Positions 19,690-29,474 of a stretch of 64,000 nucleotides of DNA are shown one piece after another. A program made the position numbers and the translations under genes. Each line of letters starts with the position of its first letter. The stretch's first letter is position 1. A model generated the notes under the pieces. That model was not told the DNA's origin, did not search any database, and worked only from the letters and a program-made list of their open reading frames with translations. Source of the DNA: Marinilabiliales bacterium (GTDB taxonomy: Bacteria; Bacteroidota; Bacteroidia; Bacteroidales; ML635J-15); the NCBI GenBank assembly GCA_002869385.1, contig PKTB01000004.1, forward strand, positions 373,770-437,769, written 5' to 3'.

Positions 19690-20751
19690 TTACAACCATT
19701 TCTTTCTTTTGAAGAACCACATCATTCCAATAAAGAGGATTATCATTAGTCCCCAAACACCAAAGTAGGCCCAATGCCATTCAAGTTAGGGCATATATTT
19801 AAAATTCATTCCGTAAATTCCTGCAATAAAAGTAAGTGGAATAAATATGGTTGAAATTATTGTCAGCACCTTCATTACTTCATTTGTTTTGTTTCCTGTA
19901 TTGGTGTAATACAGTTCTATTAGTCCAGAAAGAAGGTCACGATATATTTCAACATTATCAATAACTTGAATAGTATGATCATATAAATCGCGATAGTAAA
20001 TTATGTTTTTCTTTTTAATAAGAAGTGAGTCTGTTTTCTCAAATTGAGACACAAGCTCCCGAACAGGCCATACCGCATTTCGCAAAAGCAGATTTTCGCG
20101 TTTTAAGTAATAGATTCTATTTAGAATGTCTTTATTAGCGTTATCAATAAGTTCTGTTTCATATTTTTCAACTTCCTCTCCAAGATTTTCAAGAAGAATA
20201 AAGTAATTGTCGACGATAATGTCCATTATTGCAAACAAAAGATAATCGGTACCAAGGGTTCTTATTTTGCCACTGGAAGTTTTAATTCTTTTTCGCAGAG
20301 GTTCAAAAACATCGCCATCCTTTTACTGAAATGAAATTAGATAGTTTTTTCCTACAATAATACTGACTTGTTCCCCATCAATACTTTTCTTGTTTTTATC
20401 GTAAACCAGCATTTTTAATACGACAAAAATATGCTCGTTATAAAAATCAACTTTTGGTCTTTGATGAGTGTTTAAAACATCTTCTAAAACAAGCTTATGA
20501 ATATTAAATTTTTCACCTATCTCCCTAATAATTTCAGTATTATGAACACCATTTATATTTATCCAATGTATTTCATTTAGTGTGTCTGAAATATTTAAAA
20601 GATCAATACTATCATAATTCTCTTCAATATAGGAATCTGTAGAGTATTTAATTAGTTCAGACTGAACTTGATGTTCTCTTGTAATACCTGTAAAAACTAA
20701 ACTCCCCGGTGGAAGTCCGGTTTTGGTTTTATTTTTTGAATGGGTTTTCAT
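19690..20751 (-). pseudogene. corA: CorA-family magnesium/cobalt channel, interrupted by two in-frame TAA codons
   Basis: One frame of 353 codons covers ORFs 20323-20751 and 19786-20238. The N-terminal cytoplasmic domain (LVFTGITREHQVQSELIKYS...HWININGVHN) leads to TAA at codon 143 (YLISFQxKDGDVFEPLRKRI, where CorA proteins have Glu). The long helix and first membrane segment end in the selectivity motif YGMN (FIAGIYGMNFKYMP). A second TAA at codon 322 follows MP, again where the family has Glu or Asp (GMNFxxMPEL). The second membrane helix WAYFGVWGLMIILFIGMMWFFKRKKW ends at TAA 19690-19692. The full CorA architecture is present; both stops fit GAA to TAA. Confidence 0.9.
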
Positions 20752-20810
20752 ATAGCCACTATTTTAAACCAAAGTTATAAAAAAATAGGAGATTTAATGT
20801 GATGTTTTTC

Positions 20811-22817
20811 CTATTCAACAATCAGTTTTCCAACAGAAATTATGTCACCATTAGTAAGTTTCACAAAATAAACTCCTTTTTGTAAATCAGTTACATCAAT
20901 ATTTTCACCGGAATAATCATCAATAGTTTTTATTAGTTTTCCGTTAAGGTCAATGATTTGGACATTTGCAGGGAAGTTTTCTGATTTTATTGTAAAAGAG
21001 GATGTGGTTGGGTTGGGGTAAATATTATTGGTAATATTATTCTCACTTATTCCAACACTGATGTAAAAATCGGGGTCGTTTGTTGCAATATTTGAGTAAA
21101 GATAAGATGTTGATTTACTAATATCACATGGCGTAGATAATACCACTTCAATTTGATAATAAACATAACCGTCGGGTGGATCATTATCTGTATATTCTGT
21201 TACAGTATTATCAAAACTTGCTATTATCTCAAGATTGTCCGGAGCAGTTCCTCTTAATACATTAACAGAAAAGTCATCAATTCCAACGTATGGTGTCCAT
21301 GATAAATACCACGAGTCGGTTTGTTCTGTCATTTCAAGCAATACGGTTTGATGGAAATTGCTGAGTTCCGTCTCAGGAAAGCAAAACCCTATATGGCTGA
21401 TTTTATATCTATTGGATTCAATTTGAGGGTTGGAGTTAATATCAACAAATGAACTTATTGAATCATAACTAATAGATGCGATAACTTCATATTCAGTTGT
21501 AATTTCATTTTCCTTATATATGTTATAATAGTTTATAGATTCTGTGATTTGTTTTTCCCAGAGTATTTCATTTTTGTTGTCTTCATTTACAGTTACTAAG
21601 CAAATAGCCGAATTATTAATTATTTCATCTGGATTGATTATATTCATTTCAAAACTACAAGAAATTAAGCCATACAAATAGGTAATAGTATATTCTCCAT
21701 AATCAAGTCCGATAGGATCAATAACGCCATCTGAATATCCTGGGGCAAGAACAGAAGTAGCAAAAGGTGGAGGTGGATCCAAGGTAAATGGTTCTGAATT
21801 TGAACAAAGAATTGTGTCGTTAGGACAATTTAATGCTGTAATGACGTTGTAGTCTAGGTTAAAAGTACAAAGTGAAGTGCCAGAAATATCTTGGTATCCA
21901 TCAATGGTAATTATATAATCACCAGGTTCAAGATACTCATAAAAAAGAATTGTCCCCGTTCCATTAACACAAGTTTGATATGTACTATTATTGGGAGGTG
22001 AAGAATAAGGACTTCCGCCTATACCAGTACAATCTGTCCCATTCCAGGAATAAATAGCCAATTGTAATTCAGTATTTTGAGGATAAGGAAATTCTCCATT
22101 ATTATCCATACATAAAACATAGGATGCTTGAAAATGTACAGGCTGAAAATCATCTTCTGTTATTGTTATATAATAATATACTGTATTATTGCAAGTGTTC
22201 CAGCCACAATCATTAGGAGCTTGAATTGTTCCTTTTGGTGCTAAAATGTTACATCCACCACCATTTAATAATGCAGGAGTTTCACAACTATGTTCTGGTA
22301 TTTCTATCCGAACAGAAGCCGCTATAAAAAATGGAACAGCAAAATTATTCATATCCCAAACTCTTAGAAAGAGTACTTCTCCAGAGGTAAGTCCTGTAAT
22401 TGTTTCGAATCTAATTTCACCATTATTTATAATATCTCCTTCTTCAAAAAAACAGTCTAATAATTATAGGCTTCCACATTCTCCGGAATAAATAGCTAAA
22501 CCTGGCTGATGATGATATTCGTCAGTTGGCATGGGAGTTGGTGCATTCATTATATGAAATGCCAGTTCTGTTACTCCGTCGGGAACGGTTATATAATACC
22601 AAAGATCATTTGTGCTTGCATCAAAATTTCCGCATTCCGGCATTGGTAAGTCCGTTGATGGCACAGCATCAGTTAAATCTGTATTGATAATTGCTATTTG
22701 TCCACATGTAGAATATTCCTCAAATGTAATTTCGATTGCATTGCTGCAGGTTTCTTGGGAAAATAAAAAAGAAGTAAATCCTATAAAGAGGATGAGAATA
22801 ATTATTGCTCTTTTCAT
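20811..22817 (-). pseudogene. Secreted T9SS-sorted protein, interrupted by in-frame TAA
   Basis: The signal peptide is MKRAIIILILFIGFTSFLFSQ. The N-terminal and middle regions (NDLWYYITVPDGVTELAFHI; CNNTVYYYITITEDDFQPVHF) look like pre-peptidase C-terminal-type beta-sandwiches. Fibronectin-III-like modules follow around residues 380-560. The C-terminus is a Por sorting domain (NNIYPNPTTSSFTIKSENF...LQKGVYFVKLTNGDIISVGKLIVE). A TAA at 22464-22466 (codon 118) interrupts ECGSLxLLDCFFEEGD; both sides are in one frame, 668 codons. No enzymatic motif seen. Probably a cell-surface binding protein. Confidence 0.8.
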
Positions 22818-22939
22818 TGTTTTCGGTTGTTTGTATGTTAGCTTTTGCTGAATATTAACGATTAAAGGTATAATATTTTAGACAAAATCGCAAATATTTT
22901 TGTTGTTTAAGTAGAATAATAACCATAAGAAACTAATTT

Positions 22940-22980
22940 GACCTCGGTTACTGTGCTTGATGAAGCATCAGTAACAGGTC
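22940..22980. repeat. Palindromic intergenic repeat, ends in gtcacccaaca
   Basis: GACCT-GTTACTG-TGCTT pairs with AAGCA-CAGTAAC-AGGTC in a long imperfect hairpin. The sequence just after it (gtcacccaaca) recurs after the 24201-24246 repeat (gtcacctaaca), so the two flank the outer-membrane barrel gene. It may also terminate that gene. Confidence 0.65.
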
Positions 22981-22998
22981 ACCCAACACCTATCATGC

Positions 22999-24177
22999 TC
23001 AAAAACTCCACCTTCCCCTCAAGAAAGCATAAGTTCCTTTTCCTCCTGCATCGACAGGGATATCACTATCAAAGAATTGTACATTTAAATCGAGCATAAA
23101 GTTATCAGCCATCCAGAATGAAACAGATGGTCCGGCAAAAACGAAATTGTTTTGTGGACTATACATACCGGCAAGAGCGACATTAATGATAGGAGATATG
23201 GGGTATGAAACAGAAGCAAAAGCTCCGAAACGTGATATCCACATATTTTTTGCGCTTAAATCAAGGGTATATAGTTCTGTTAAGCTAAATCCACCATTTT
23301 TTGGTGCAGAAGTATTAAAAAGTGCTTCGACTTGCACCATTACTGCGTTTTTAAACACGTAATCATAGCCAATAGAAGCAGTTATTACACCAGTAGTATC
23401 AGTTAGTTTATAAACCGGATGAAAATAGCTTGCTTCGCCTCTAAAACCACCCATAAAAAGATTTCCGGCAAAACCAGCACCAAGAACAATGTCATCAGAC
23501 CTATAAAGTCCTGATAAAACCTGAAAGTCGAAATTGAACTTGTTAAAAGAATAAAGTGCTGCTGCTGTAATACTTGTATCATTATTTATCGAAGCTGCTA
23601 AGTCAATTCGAGACGCGTAATTAAGGTTGTATTGAACACGCAAAGCATCGCTACCAGGTTTTTCTTCATAATCGAAATCAAAATAAGAGTATGTATTAAA
23701 GAGGTCGTTTGCGTTCCATACAAACGTCTGACCCCAGTTAATGCGATGACGTCCGGCTGTAATGTTCCATTTACCTTTTTGGACATCTATGTATACACGG
23801 TCAATTGAAGTATTGAAGAAGAATGATTTTTTTTCAAGATAATTCAATGACAGGTCAAAAAACCCTGCATCAGCATCCATCATATCGAAATACATATCGC
23901 CTATATTTGCTGCTGTCAATGAGCTTATTTGTTGTCAATAGAAAAATCTATTTCGTGCACTAAGTTTTAAGTTAATTCCTTTTTTTAAATAAAATGAAAA
24001 ATCAAGCCTGTTGTGAACCAGATTGTCACTCATCCAATAATTATTTACATCAGTAAACGAATTTGTCTGCATGTATTTAATATATCCATCCAATTCGATC
24101 GAATTTTTGTCAGATTGAGCAAAACTCGATACTGAAATCAGCAAACTAATTAAAGATATGAGAAGGTTTTTATTCAT
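22999..24177 (-). pseudogene. Outer-membrane beta-barrel (porin-like) protein of the ABC export operon, interrupted by in-frame TGA
   Basis: The signal peptide is MNKNLLISLISLLISVSSFAQ. The remainder is alternating amphipathic strands ending in FLRGRWSF, an aromatic C-terminus typical of outer-membrane barrels. The frame (392 codons) is broken by TGA at 23935-23937 (codon 81) in LSARNRFFYxQQIS; related barrels commonly have Gly there, so GGA to TGA fits. It is downstream of the ABC ATPase on the same strand, last gene of the TetR-LolA-FtsX-ABC cluster, and is a likely outer-membrane partner of that system (inference). Confidence 0.75.
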
Positions 24178-24200
24178 ATTCTAAATAAATGATATTATAA

Positions 24201-24246
24201 CTTCGGTCTTCGGACCTTCGGTTCCTGAGCGGAGTCGAAGGACCAG
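24201..24246. repeat. Palindromic intergenic repeat with CTGAGCGGAGTCGAAG core
   Basis: TTCGGACCTTCGGTTCCTGAGCGGAGTCGAAGGACC is an imperfect hairpin of a kind scattered in Bacteroidota intergenic DNA. It lies between the ABC ATPase stop and the barrel gene and shares its trailing gtcacc(t/c)aaca with the repeat at 22940-22980. Confidence 0.65.
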
Positions 24247-24258
24247 TCACCTAACATT

Positions 24259-24942
24259 TTACACTTTCACATCACTTTTTATCTTACCATCATCAATGGT
24301 AATAATCCTACGGGCTTTATCAACAACTCTTTGATCGTGAGTAGAGAAAATGAATGTAATATTTTCTTTTTGATTAAGCTCTTGCATAATATCCAGAAGA
24401 TTTGTTGTTGAAGCAGAATCCAAGTTTGCCGTTGGTTCATCAGCAAGAATAAACTTAGGCTTTGATGCTAATGCTCTTGCAACTGCTACTCTTTGTTGTT
24501 GTCCACCTGAGAGTTTTGAAGGACGGCTGTTAATTCTTTCTCCGAGGCCGACAGCTTTTAACATTTCGATGGCTCTTTCTTCACGCTCTTTTTTATTACG
24601 CTTTTGTAATTGCATTATAAACTCAACATTTTCTTTAGCAGTTAAAACCGGAATCAGGTTATATGCCTGAAAAACAAATCCGATATTTTTTAACATAAAG
24701 TCAATAACTTGTTTTGAGCTTAGTCCGCCTACATTCACACCATCAATATAAACTTCTCCACTTGTTGGTTTGTCAAGTCCGCCAAGCATATTGAGAAATG
24801 TAGTTTTACCCGATCCTGAAGGACCAACAATTGCAGTAAATTCTCCTTGTTCAAAACTTAGATCAATACCATTGACTGCATGTACAGGAATCTCAGATTC
24901 TGTGTACGTTTTGTGTAAATTTTTGATTTCGATAATGTTCAT
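24259..24942 (-). CDS. ABC transporter ATP-binding protein (LolD/MacB type)
   Basis: 227 residues, intact. Walker A GPSGSGKTT, Q-loop FQAYNLIPVLT, signature LSGGQQQRVAVARAL, Walker B FILADEPTANLD and switch His STHD are all present. The family powers lipoprotein release (LolCDE) or MacB-like export of substrates from the inner membrane or periplasm. It serves the three FtsX-like permeases encoded upstream on the same strand. A four-helix-bundle gene separates it from the nearest permease. Confidence 0.92.
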   Translation of the reverse strand: MNIIEIKNLHKTYTESEIPVHAVNGIDLSFEQGEFTAIVGPSGSGKTTFLNMLGGLDKPTSGEVYIDGVNVGGLSSKQVIDFMLKNIGFVFQAYNLIPVLTAKENVEFIMQLQKRNKKEREERAIEMLKAVGLGERINSRPSKLSGGQQQRVAVARALASKPKFILADEPTANLDSASTTNLLDIMQELNQKENITFIFSTHDQRVVDKARRIITIDDGKIKSDVKV

Positions 24943-24958
24943 TTCTTTAATTATTTAT

Positions 24959-24998
24959 TAAGTACTTAAAGTATTTAGAGTACTTGAAGTACTTATAG
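24959..24998. repeat. AAGTACTT-type palindromic repeat cluster, downstream side of four-helix-bundle gene
   Basis: taagtacttaaagtatttagagtacttgaagtacttata consists of repeated AAGTACTT palindromes. The same words occur at 25367-25416 and 26682-26720. Confidence 0.75.
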
Positions 24999-25000
24999 TT

Positions 25001-25360
25001 TTACATATTTATTTTTGTTTTAATTGACGTGAAAATAGCTAATAGTTCATTTGCTTCAATTATCAAACTTGCAACCTCATCAGAATTCATCCAAGATGTT
25101 TGCTCTATTAACTCTAACCAATATCCTGTTTCGGAAGCCTCACCGGCACTAATAGATATTTTATTTTTAAAGTCTGCCTTACTTCTTGAATTGTTTGCTT
25201 CTCTATAGTTAGCTCCGACACTTGTTCCTGATTTTGCTAATTTATACCTGATTACTTTTGCCTCAGGAGTGTCTGGCAACTTTGTAGTAAGTTTTATTAT
25301 ATTCAAAGCAAAATCCTTTGTCCTTTTTTCAAGTTGTATTGCAAATTTTTTATTATTCAT
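25001..25360 (-). CDS. Four-helix-bundle protein (23S rRNA intervening-sequence / Avd-like family)
   Basis: 119 residues with the family signatures IIKLTTKLPDTPEAKVIRYKLAKSGTSVGANYREANNSRSKADF and GEASETGYWLELI. Known relatives are encoded in 23S rRNA intervening sequences, as the accessory Avd protein of diversity-generating retroelements, or as isolated genes in intergenic repeats. Here it sits inside an ABC export operon, between ATPase and permease, flanked on both sides by AAGTACTT palindromes. This suggests it arrived as a small mobile module. No reverse transcriptase is nearby. Its function is unknown; an RNA or DNA binding role is inferred from basic composition. Confidence 0.88.
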   Translation of the reverse strand: MNNKKFAIQLEKRTKDFALNIIKLTTKLPDTPEAKVIRYKLAKSGTSVGANYREANNSRSKADFKNKISISAGEASETGYWLELIEQTSWMNSDEVASLIIEANELLAIFTSIKTKINM

Positions 25361-25366
25361 ATTATT

Positions 25367-25416
25367 TAACTTTAAGTACTCTAAACTTTAAATACTTTAA
25401 GTACTCTAAGTACTTT
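25367..25416. repeat. AAGTACTT-type palindromic repeat cluster, upstream side of four-helix-bundle gene
   Basis: taactttaagtactctaaactttaaatactttaagtactctaagtacttt repeats the words of the cluster at 24959-24998, so the two clusters bracket the gene. It abuts the stop codon of the permease at 25417. Confidence 0.75.
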
Positions 25417-26637
25417 TTACTCCGTCCTCAACACCTCTGCAGGATTCATTTTAATTGCCCTTCTAATTGGGAATATTGCTGCAAATAGAGCAGTTATCAC
25501 AGTTAAAATTGTAACCTGAATAAAGAATTCGGTATTTAATACGGGATATAACATTGAGCTATAACCTAATTCTTCGAAAGCTTCGGCGTACATATTTAGG
25601 TTTATTCCTCTTTCTGCAAAGAAACTAATCAAAACGTATGAAAACCCCATACCTACAATTGTTCCTGTAACTGTTAGGAAAATCGTTTCCCAGGTGATCA
25701 TACGCCTAATTTTTCGACGGTTCATACCAACAGCCATAAGCATACCAAGTTCTTTTTTACGCTCAAGAATTGCCATTAACATTGTGTTGATTATACCAAA
25801 TGCAAGAGCCATAAGGATGATAAAAACCAGAATTGTTCCAAACTGTCCCATCATATCTGTAATCATTGCTAAATCAGGGCTTAGCTCTTTCCAGTTTTGA
25901 ACTAAGATTTTGTCACCGGCGATTTCTTTTATCTCGTCCGTTACTTCCATAAGGCGTTCATTATCATCAATTAAGACAGCTATTTCGTGTGCAGATGACA
26001 TATCATCAAGAGTAATTTCAGCTAAGTCTGATTTACGCACAAAAACCTGCATTTAATCGTACATATTATTGCTTGTTTTGTAAATTCCGCATACTCTAAA
26101 GGTTCCGCCTGTAATTGTTCCGGTATTATCCTGGAAGGTCAGAACTACTTTTGATCTAATGTCAAGATTTAACTTCTCTGCAAATTTTTCACCGACAAAA
26201 ATCTGATTTGATTTATCTTCGGCAAAATAATCACCTTTGGTAAGCTTGGTATTTAAATCCGAAACTTTAATTTCCTTGTCAGGTTCAATTCCATTAATGA
26301 TTATTCCCGTTCCGGTTTCTGCAGAACTTGCCATTGCATTTATCTTTAGGCGAGAGCAAACATTAACTCCATCTATCTTGCTAATTTGTGTTTCAAGTTC
26401 ATCAGCATTTTCGATAATAAATTCCTGATCTTGGTTTAAGACAAAATCAGGATTGTGCAATTGAATATGTGCAACTTCAGTCGCAATGGCTGTTTCAACT
26501 CGTGAATCCATCATTCCAAACATAATTGCTGAAGCAAAAATTCCTCCTGTCATACCAATACAAACAGCAGCAATAACTACTAAACTTCTGGTTTTACTCC
26601 TCCAGATGTTACGCCATGCTATCTTAATAAGTTACAT
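25417..26637 (-). pseudogene. FtsX/LolE-like ABC permease, interrupted by TAA at codon 2 and codon 195
   Basis: An ATG at 26635-26637 is followed directly by TAA and then LIKIAWRNIWRSKTRSLVVIAAVCIGMTGGIFASAIM. The two sister permeases begin MELLKLAWRN and MNYFKIAWRN, which fixes this start and points to GAA as the lost second codon. A MacB-type periplasmic domain follows. A second TAA at 26053-26055 falls in SNNMYDxMQVFVRKSDL, where a Glu is expected. The C-terminal half carries three membrane segments (TILVFIILMALAFGIINTMLM; ILTVITALFAAIFPIRRAIKMNPAEVLRTE). 406 codons, matching its 405-residue sisters. It is the most diverged of the three permeases. Confidence 0.85.
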
Positions 26638-26681
26638 AAATTATAATTTTACTGGTTATTTATTTCAAATCTGTTTAATTC

Positions 26682-26720
26682 TTAACTTTAAGTTCTCCAA
26701 GTACTTTAAATACTTCTTAA
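26682..26720. repeat. AAGTACTT-type palindromic repeat between two permease genes
   Basis: ttaactttaagttctccaagtactttaaatacttcttaa shares its words with the clusters around the four-helix-bundle gene, but here no gene is enclosed. Confidence 0.65.
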
Positions 26721-26723
26721 TTT

Positions 26724-27941
26724 CTACTTCCTTAAAGCTTTTATTACATTCATTTTTCTGACACTAATTATCGGATATATAATTGCAATGATTGTTATTA
26801 TCAATACTATTAATGGTTCCCAGATATATGTTTTAAGATTCCATGATATTGGCATAACCGGATCGTAACCGTATGATGCATAAGTTGTCGCAAGGTCTCC
26901 GGTAAGTTGAATTGGGTTTAAATAAAAGTAGTACATCATAGGAAAGCTGGCAATACTTGCAGCAATAATTCCAACAATTGAAATAAAAATCATTTCCATA
27001 CTTACCATTCTTGAAATTTTAGTTTTTTGCATCCCTACAGAAACCATAACACCGAATTCTCTTCGTCTTTCGGCAATCATCATCAAAGCTGTTCCAAATA
27101 TTCCAAAACCAATAACAATGTATAGAATAAAAAGCATGATTTTACCACTTTTGGCATCAGATTCAATCATTTGAACAAGTTCAGGCATTTCTTCTTCCCA
27201 GGTAAAAGCTTCATATTGATCAGGTAAATTTTCTTTAATGATTGATGCGGTACTATTAAAATCACCATTATCATCTAACCTTACAACAAGGCTTGTGATT
27301 CTGCCATACATATTAAAAAGCTCTTGTGCTTGACCAATTTCCATATATGCCATTCCAGAGTTTAATTGAGGGTCGGGAAGACTTATAATCCCAACAACAG
27401 GATAAAGCCCCACAGCACTTACACCCTGATAACCTTGGCCAATAAAAGCAATAGAGTCTCCTATTGTTGCACCTAAGTACTCTGCATATTTTTCTGTTAT
27501 TAATAGACCACAATTTTTTGTGCTCGGAAACTCACCTTTAATTAGTCTGTTTCTCAAACCCTGTTTGCTGAATTCATACTCCGGATTAACTCCAATAACA
27601 ACTATACCTTTGGTTTTATCTCCATATGCAGATAATGTAAAAGTTTCTAGTCGAGTGTGAAGTTCGGTAACATTTTCAGTGTTTAAAAGATCGTTTTGAA
27701 GCTCTTCTGTATATTCCATTGAATTTATCAATGTGCGATTTTCTGTAAAACCTTTTTGATGAACTTGTATATAGCCATAAAAATCTTCAACTGAAGTTTT
27801 AATCATATAGTCATAAGTTCCATGTTGCATACCTACAATAAAAATGGACAGTGTTAATGCAAAAAACACAGATCCAGCAGTAATAAGAGTTCTTTTCTTA
27901 TTCCTCCAGATATTTCGCCAAGCCAGTTTTAATAATTCCAT
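26724..27941 (-). CDS. FtsX/LolE-like ABC permease
   Basis: 405 residues, intact. One N-terminal membrane segment (GSVFFALTLSIFIVGMQ), a MacB-like periplasmic domain (LLITEKYAEYLGATIGDSIAFIGQGYQGVSAVGLYPVVGII) and three C-terminal membrane segments with the FtsX motif FGTALMMIAERRREFGVMVSVGM. It is a close tandem paralogue of the permease at 28039-29256 and supplies the intact codon (GAA in LLITEKYAEY) for the site where that gene has TAA. Probably forms a heteromeric permease with its neighbours, driven by the ATPase at 24259. Confidence 0.9.
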   Translation of the reverse strand: MELLKLAWRNIWRNKKRTLITAGSVFFALTLSIFIVGMQHGTYDYMIKTSVEDFYGYIQVHQKGFTENRTLINSMEYTEELQNDLLNTENVTELHTRLETFTLSAYGDKTKGIVVIGVNPEYEFSKQGLRNRLIKGEFPSTKNCGLLITEKYAEYLGATIGDSIAFIGQGYQGVSAVGLYPVVGIISLPDPQLNSGMAYMEIGQAQELFNMYGRITSLVVRLDDNGDFNSTASIIKENLPDQYEAFTWEEEMPELVQMIESDAKSGKIMLFILYIVIGFGIFGTALMMIAERRREFGVMVSVGMQKTKISRMVSMEMIFISIVGIIAASIASFPMMYYFYLNPIQLTGDLATTYASYGYDPVMPISWNLKTYIWEPLIVLIITIIAIIYPIISVRKMNVIKALRK

Positions 27942-28038
27942 AAATAAATTTTTGAAAAAAAATTAAATTTCAAAACACAAATTTCAAAATCATAGAGATT
28001 TGTATATTGATATTTGGTTTTTGTTAATTAAGTATTTT

Positions 28039-29256
28039 CTACTTCTTCATAGCTTTCATAAGGTTTAACTTTCTAATCGTATATAATGGATAGGCAATTG
28101 CAAAAAATGTTATTACTATAATCATAATAGGTTGTGGCAGGTAATAAGATATATCCCAGGCAATAGGCATTATAGGATCCATACCAAGGTTTGCATATTG
28201 TTCTGCCATTTCTCCCGAAAGTGTTGGTGGATTTAAGTGCAAAGCCAGCATTATAGGAAAGCTTACAACAATTGATGCTGCAATTCCTAATAATGTAATA
28301 TAAATCATTTCAATTGCAACAATAATTAGAATTTTCGTTTTGCGCATACCAACAGCAATCATTATTGCAAACTCTTTAGTTCTTTCAGCTATCATCATAA
28401 GCGCTGTTCCGAAAATACCAAAACCCACTACAATGTAAAGAATCATCATTATGATATAACCACTATTTGCTTTTGATTCAATTAATTGTGCTACTTCTGG
28501 ATGATCTTGTTCCCAGGTTAAAATTTCATATTCTTCAGGAAGATTTGAACTAAGTTCGTTAGTCGTTTCAGCAAAAATTTTGTTATTATTTAAGCGAATA
28601 ACCAGACTAGTTAAACGATTATCCAAATTGAACAATTCTTGAGCCTCTTTTAACTCCATAAATGCAAAACCGGAGTTTAGTTGTGGATTTGGAAATTTAA
28701 TGATACCTTTAATTTCATATAAACCAACAGCAGAAACCCCATGGTAACCCTGACCAATAAATGCTATTGAGTCGCCAACTTCTGCACCCATATATTCAGC
28801 ATATTTTTATGTAACAACTAATCCACCACTTTCAGATGTAGGGAATTCTCCTGCAATTAATCTTTTTTTAATCCCTTCCTTTGCAAATTCTTGCTCAGGA
28901 ATAACAGCCATAATTGGAATTCCTTTAGTTTTTTCTCCAAAAGCACTTAAACTAAAAGTTTCAACTCTAGGATGTAAGTCTTTAACATTTTCATTAGATA
29001 GTAAGTATTCTTCTAAGTCATTAGAATATTCAAATGTGTTTAGGAGAGATTTGTCTTCGGTATAACCTTTTTTATGAATTTGCACATAGCCATAAAAATC
29101 TTCAACTGATATTTTTACAAGATTGTTAAAAACCCCTTTTTGAAATCCTACCATTATTATCGACATCAGAAGTGCAAAAAAGACAGATCCTGCAGTTATT
29201 AATGTCCTTTTTTTGTTCCTCCAGATATTCCGCCAGGCTATTTTGAAGTAGTTCAT
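28039..29256 (-). pseudogene. FtsX/LolE-like ABC permease, interrupted by in-frame TAA
   Basis: ORFs 28807-29256 and 28039-28791 are one frame of 405 codons, exactly the length of the neighbouring paralogue. It starts MNYFKIAWRNIWRNKKRTLITAGSVFFAL. The TAA (28807-28809, codon 150) lies in GGLVVTxKYAEYMGAEVGDSIAFIGQGYHG. The paralogue reads LLITEKYAEYLGA with a GAA codon, so a single G to T change explains the stop. The C-terminal part has FGTALMMIAERTKEFAIMIAVGMRKTKI and ends in LNLMKAMKK. Membrane topology and role are as for its sister. Confidence 0.88.
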
Positions 29257-29274
29257 AATGGTCTTTATTTTTAT

Positions 29275-29470
29275 TTCGGAGTGCCTAAAGTGAGCTAAAG
29301 TTAAATGGTTAAGAATTTTAGCTCAATATTTACTCCTTGTTTCATTTTTATCCTTTTCAAGTTCGGAGTGTCTAAAATGTGTTAAAGTTTGGAGTTGAAA
29401 TAGACAGGAATTCTTTTTTTAATGTTTTCAACTTTTAACTTTAGGCACTCGCAACTTTAGCTCACTTCAC
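29275..29470. repeat. Three copies of a CTTTAGGCACTC / AACTTTAGCTCACTT repeat, two direct and one inverted, with no gene inside
   Basis: Copy 1 at 29275-29304 (ttcggagtgcctaaagtgag...), copy 2 at 29362-29389 (ttcggagtgtctaaaatgtg...) in the same direction, and an inverted copy at 29436-29470 (ttaactttaggcactc...). It fills nearly the whole 218-base gap between the LolA-like gene and the first permease. I see no reading frame inside. Confidence 0.75.
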
Positions 29471-29474
29471 ACTT

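Noticed and set aside
25001-25360. Diversity-generating retroelement accessory gene (avd)
   Set aside because: No reverse transcriptase, template repeat or variable repeat is visible near either four-helix-bundle gene.
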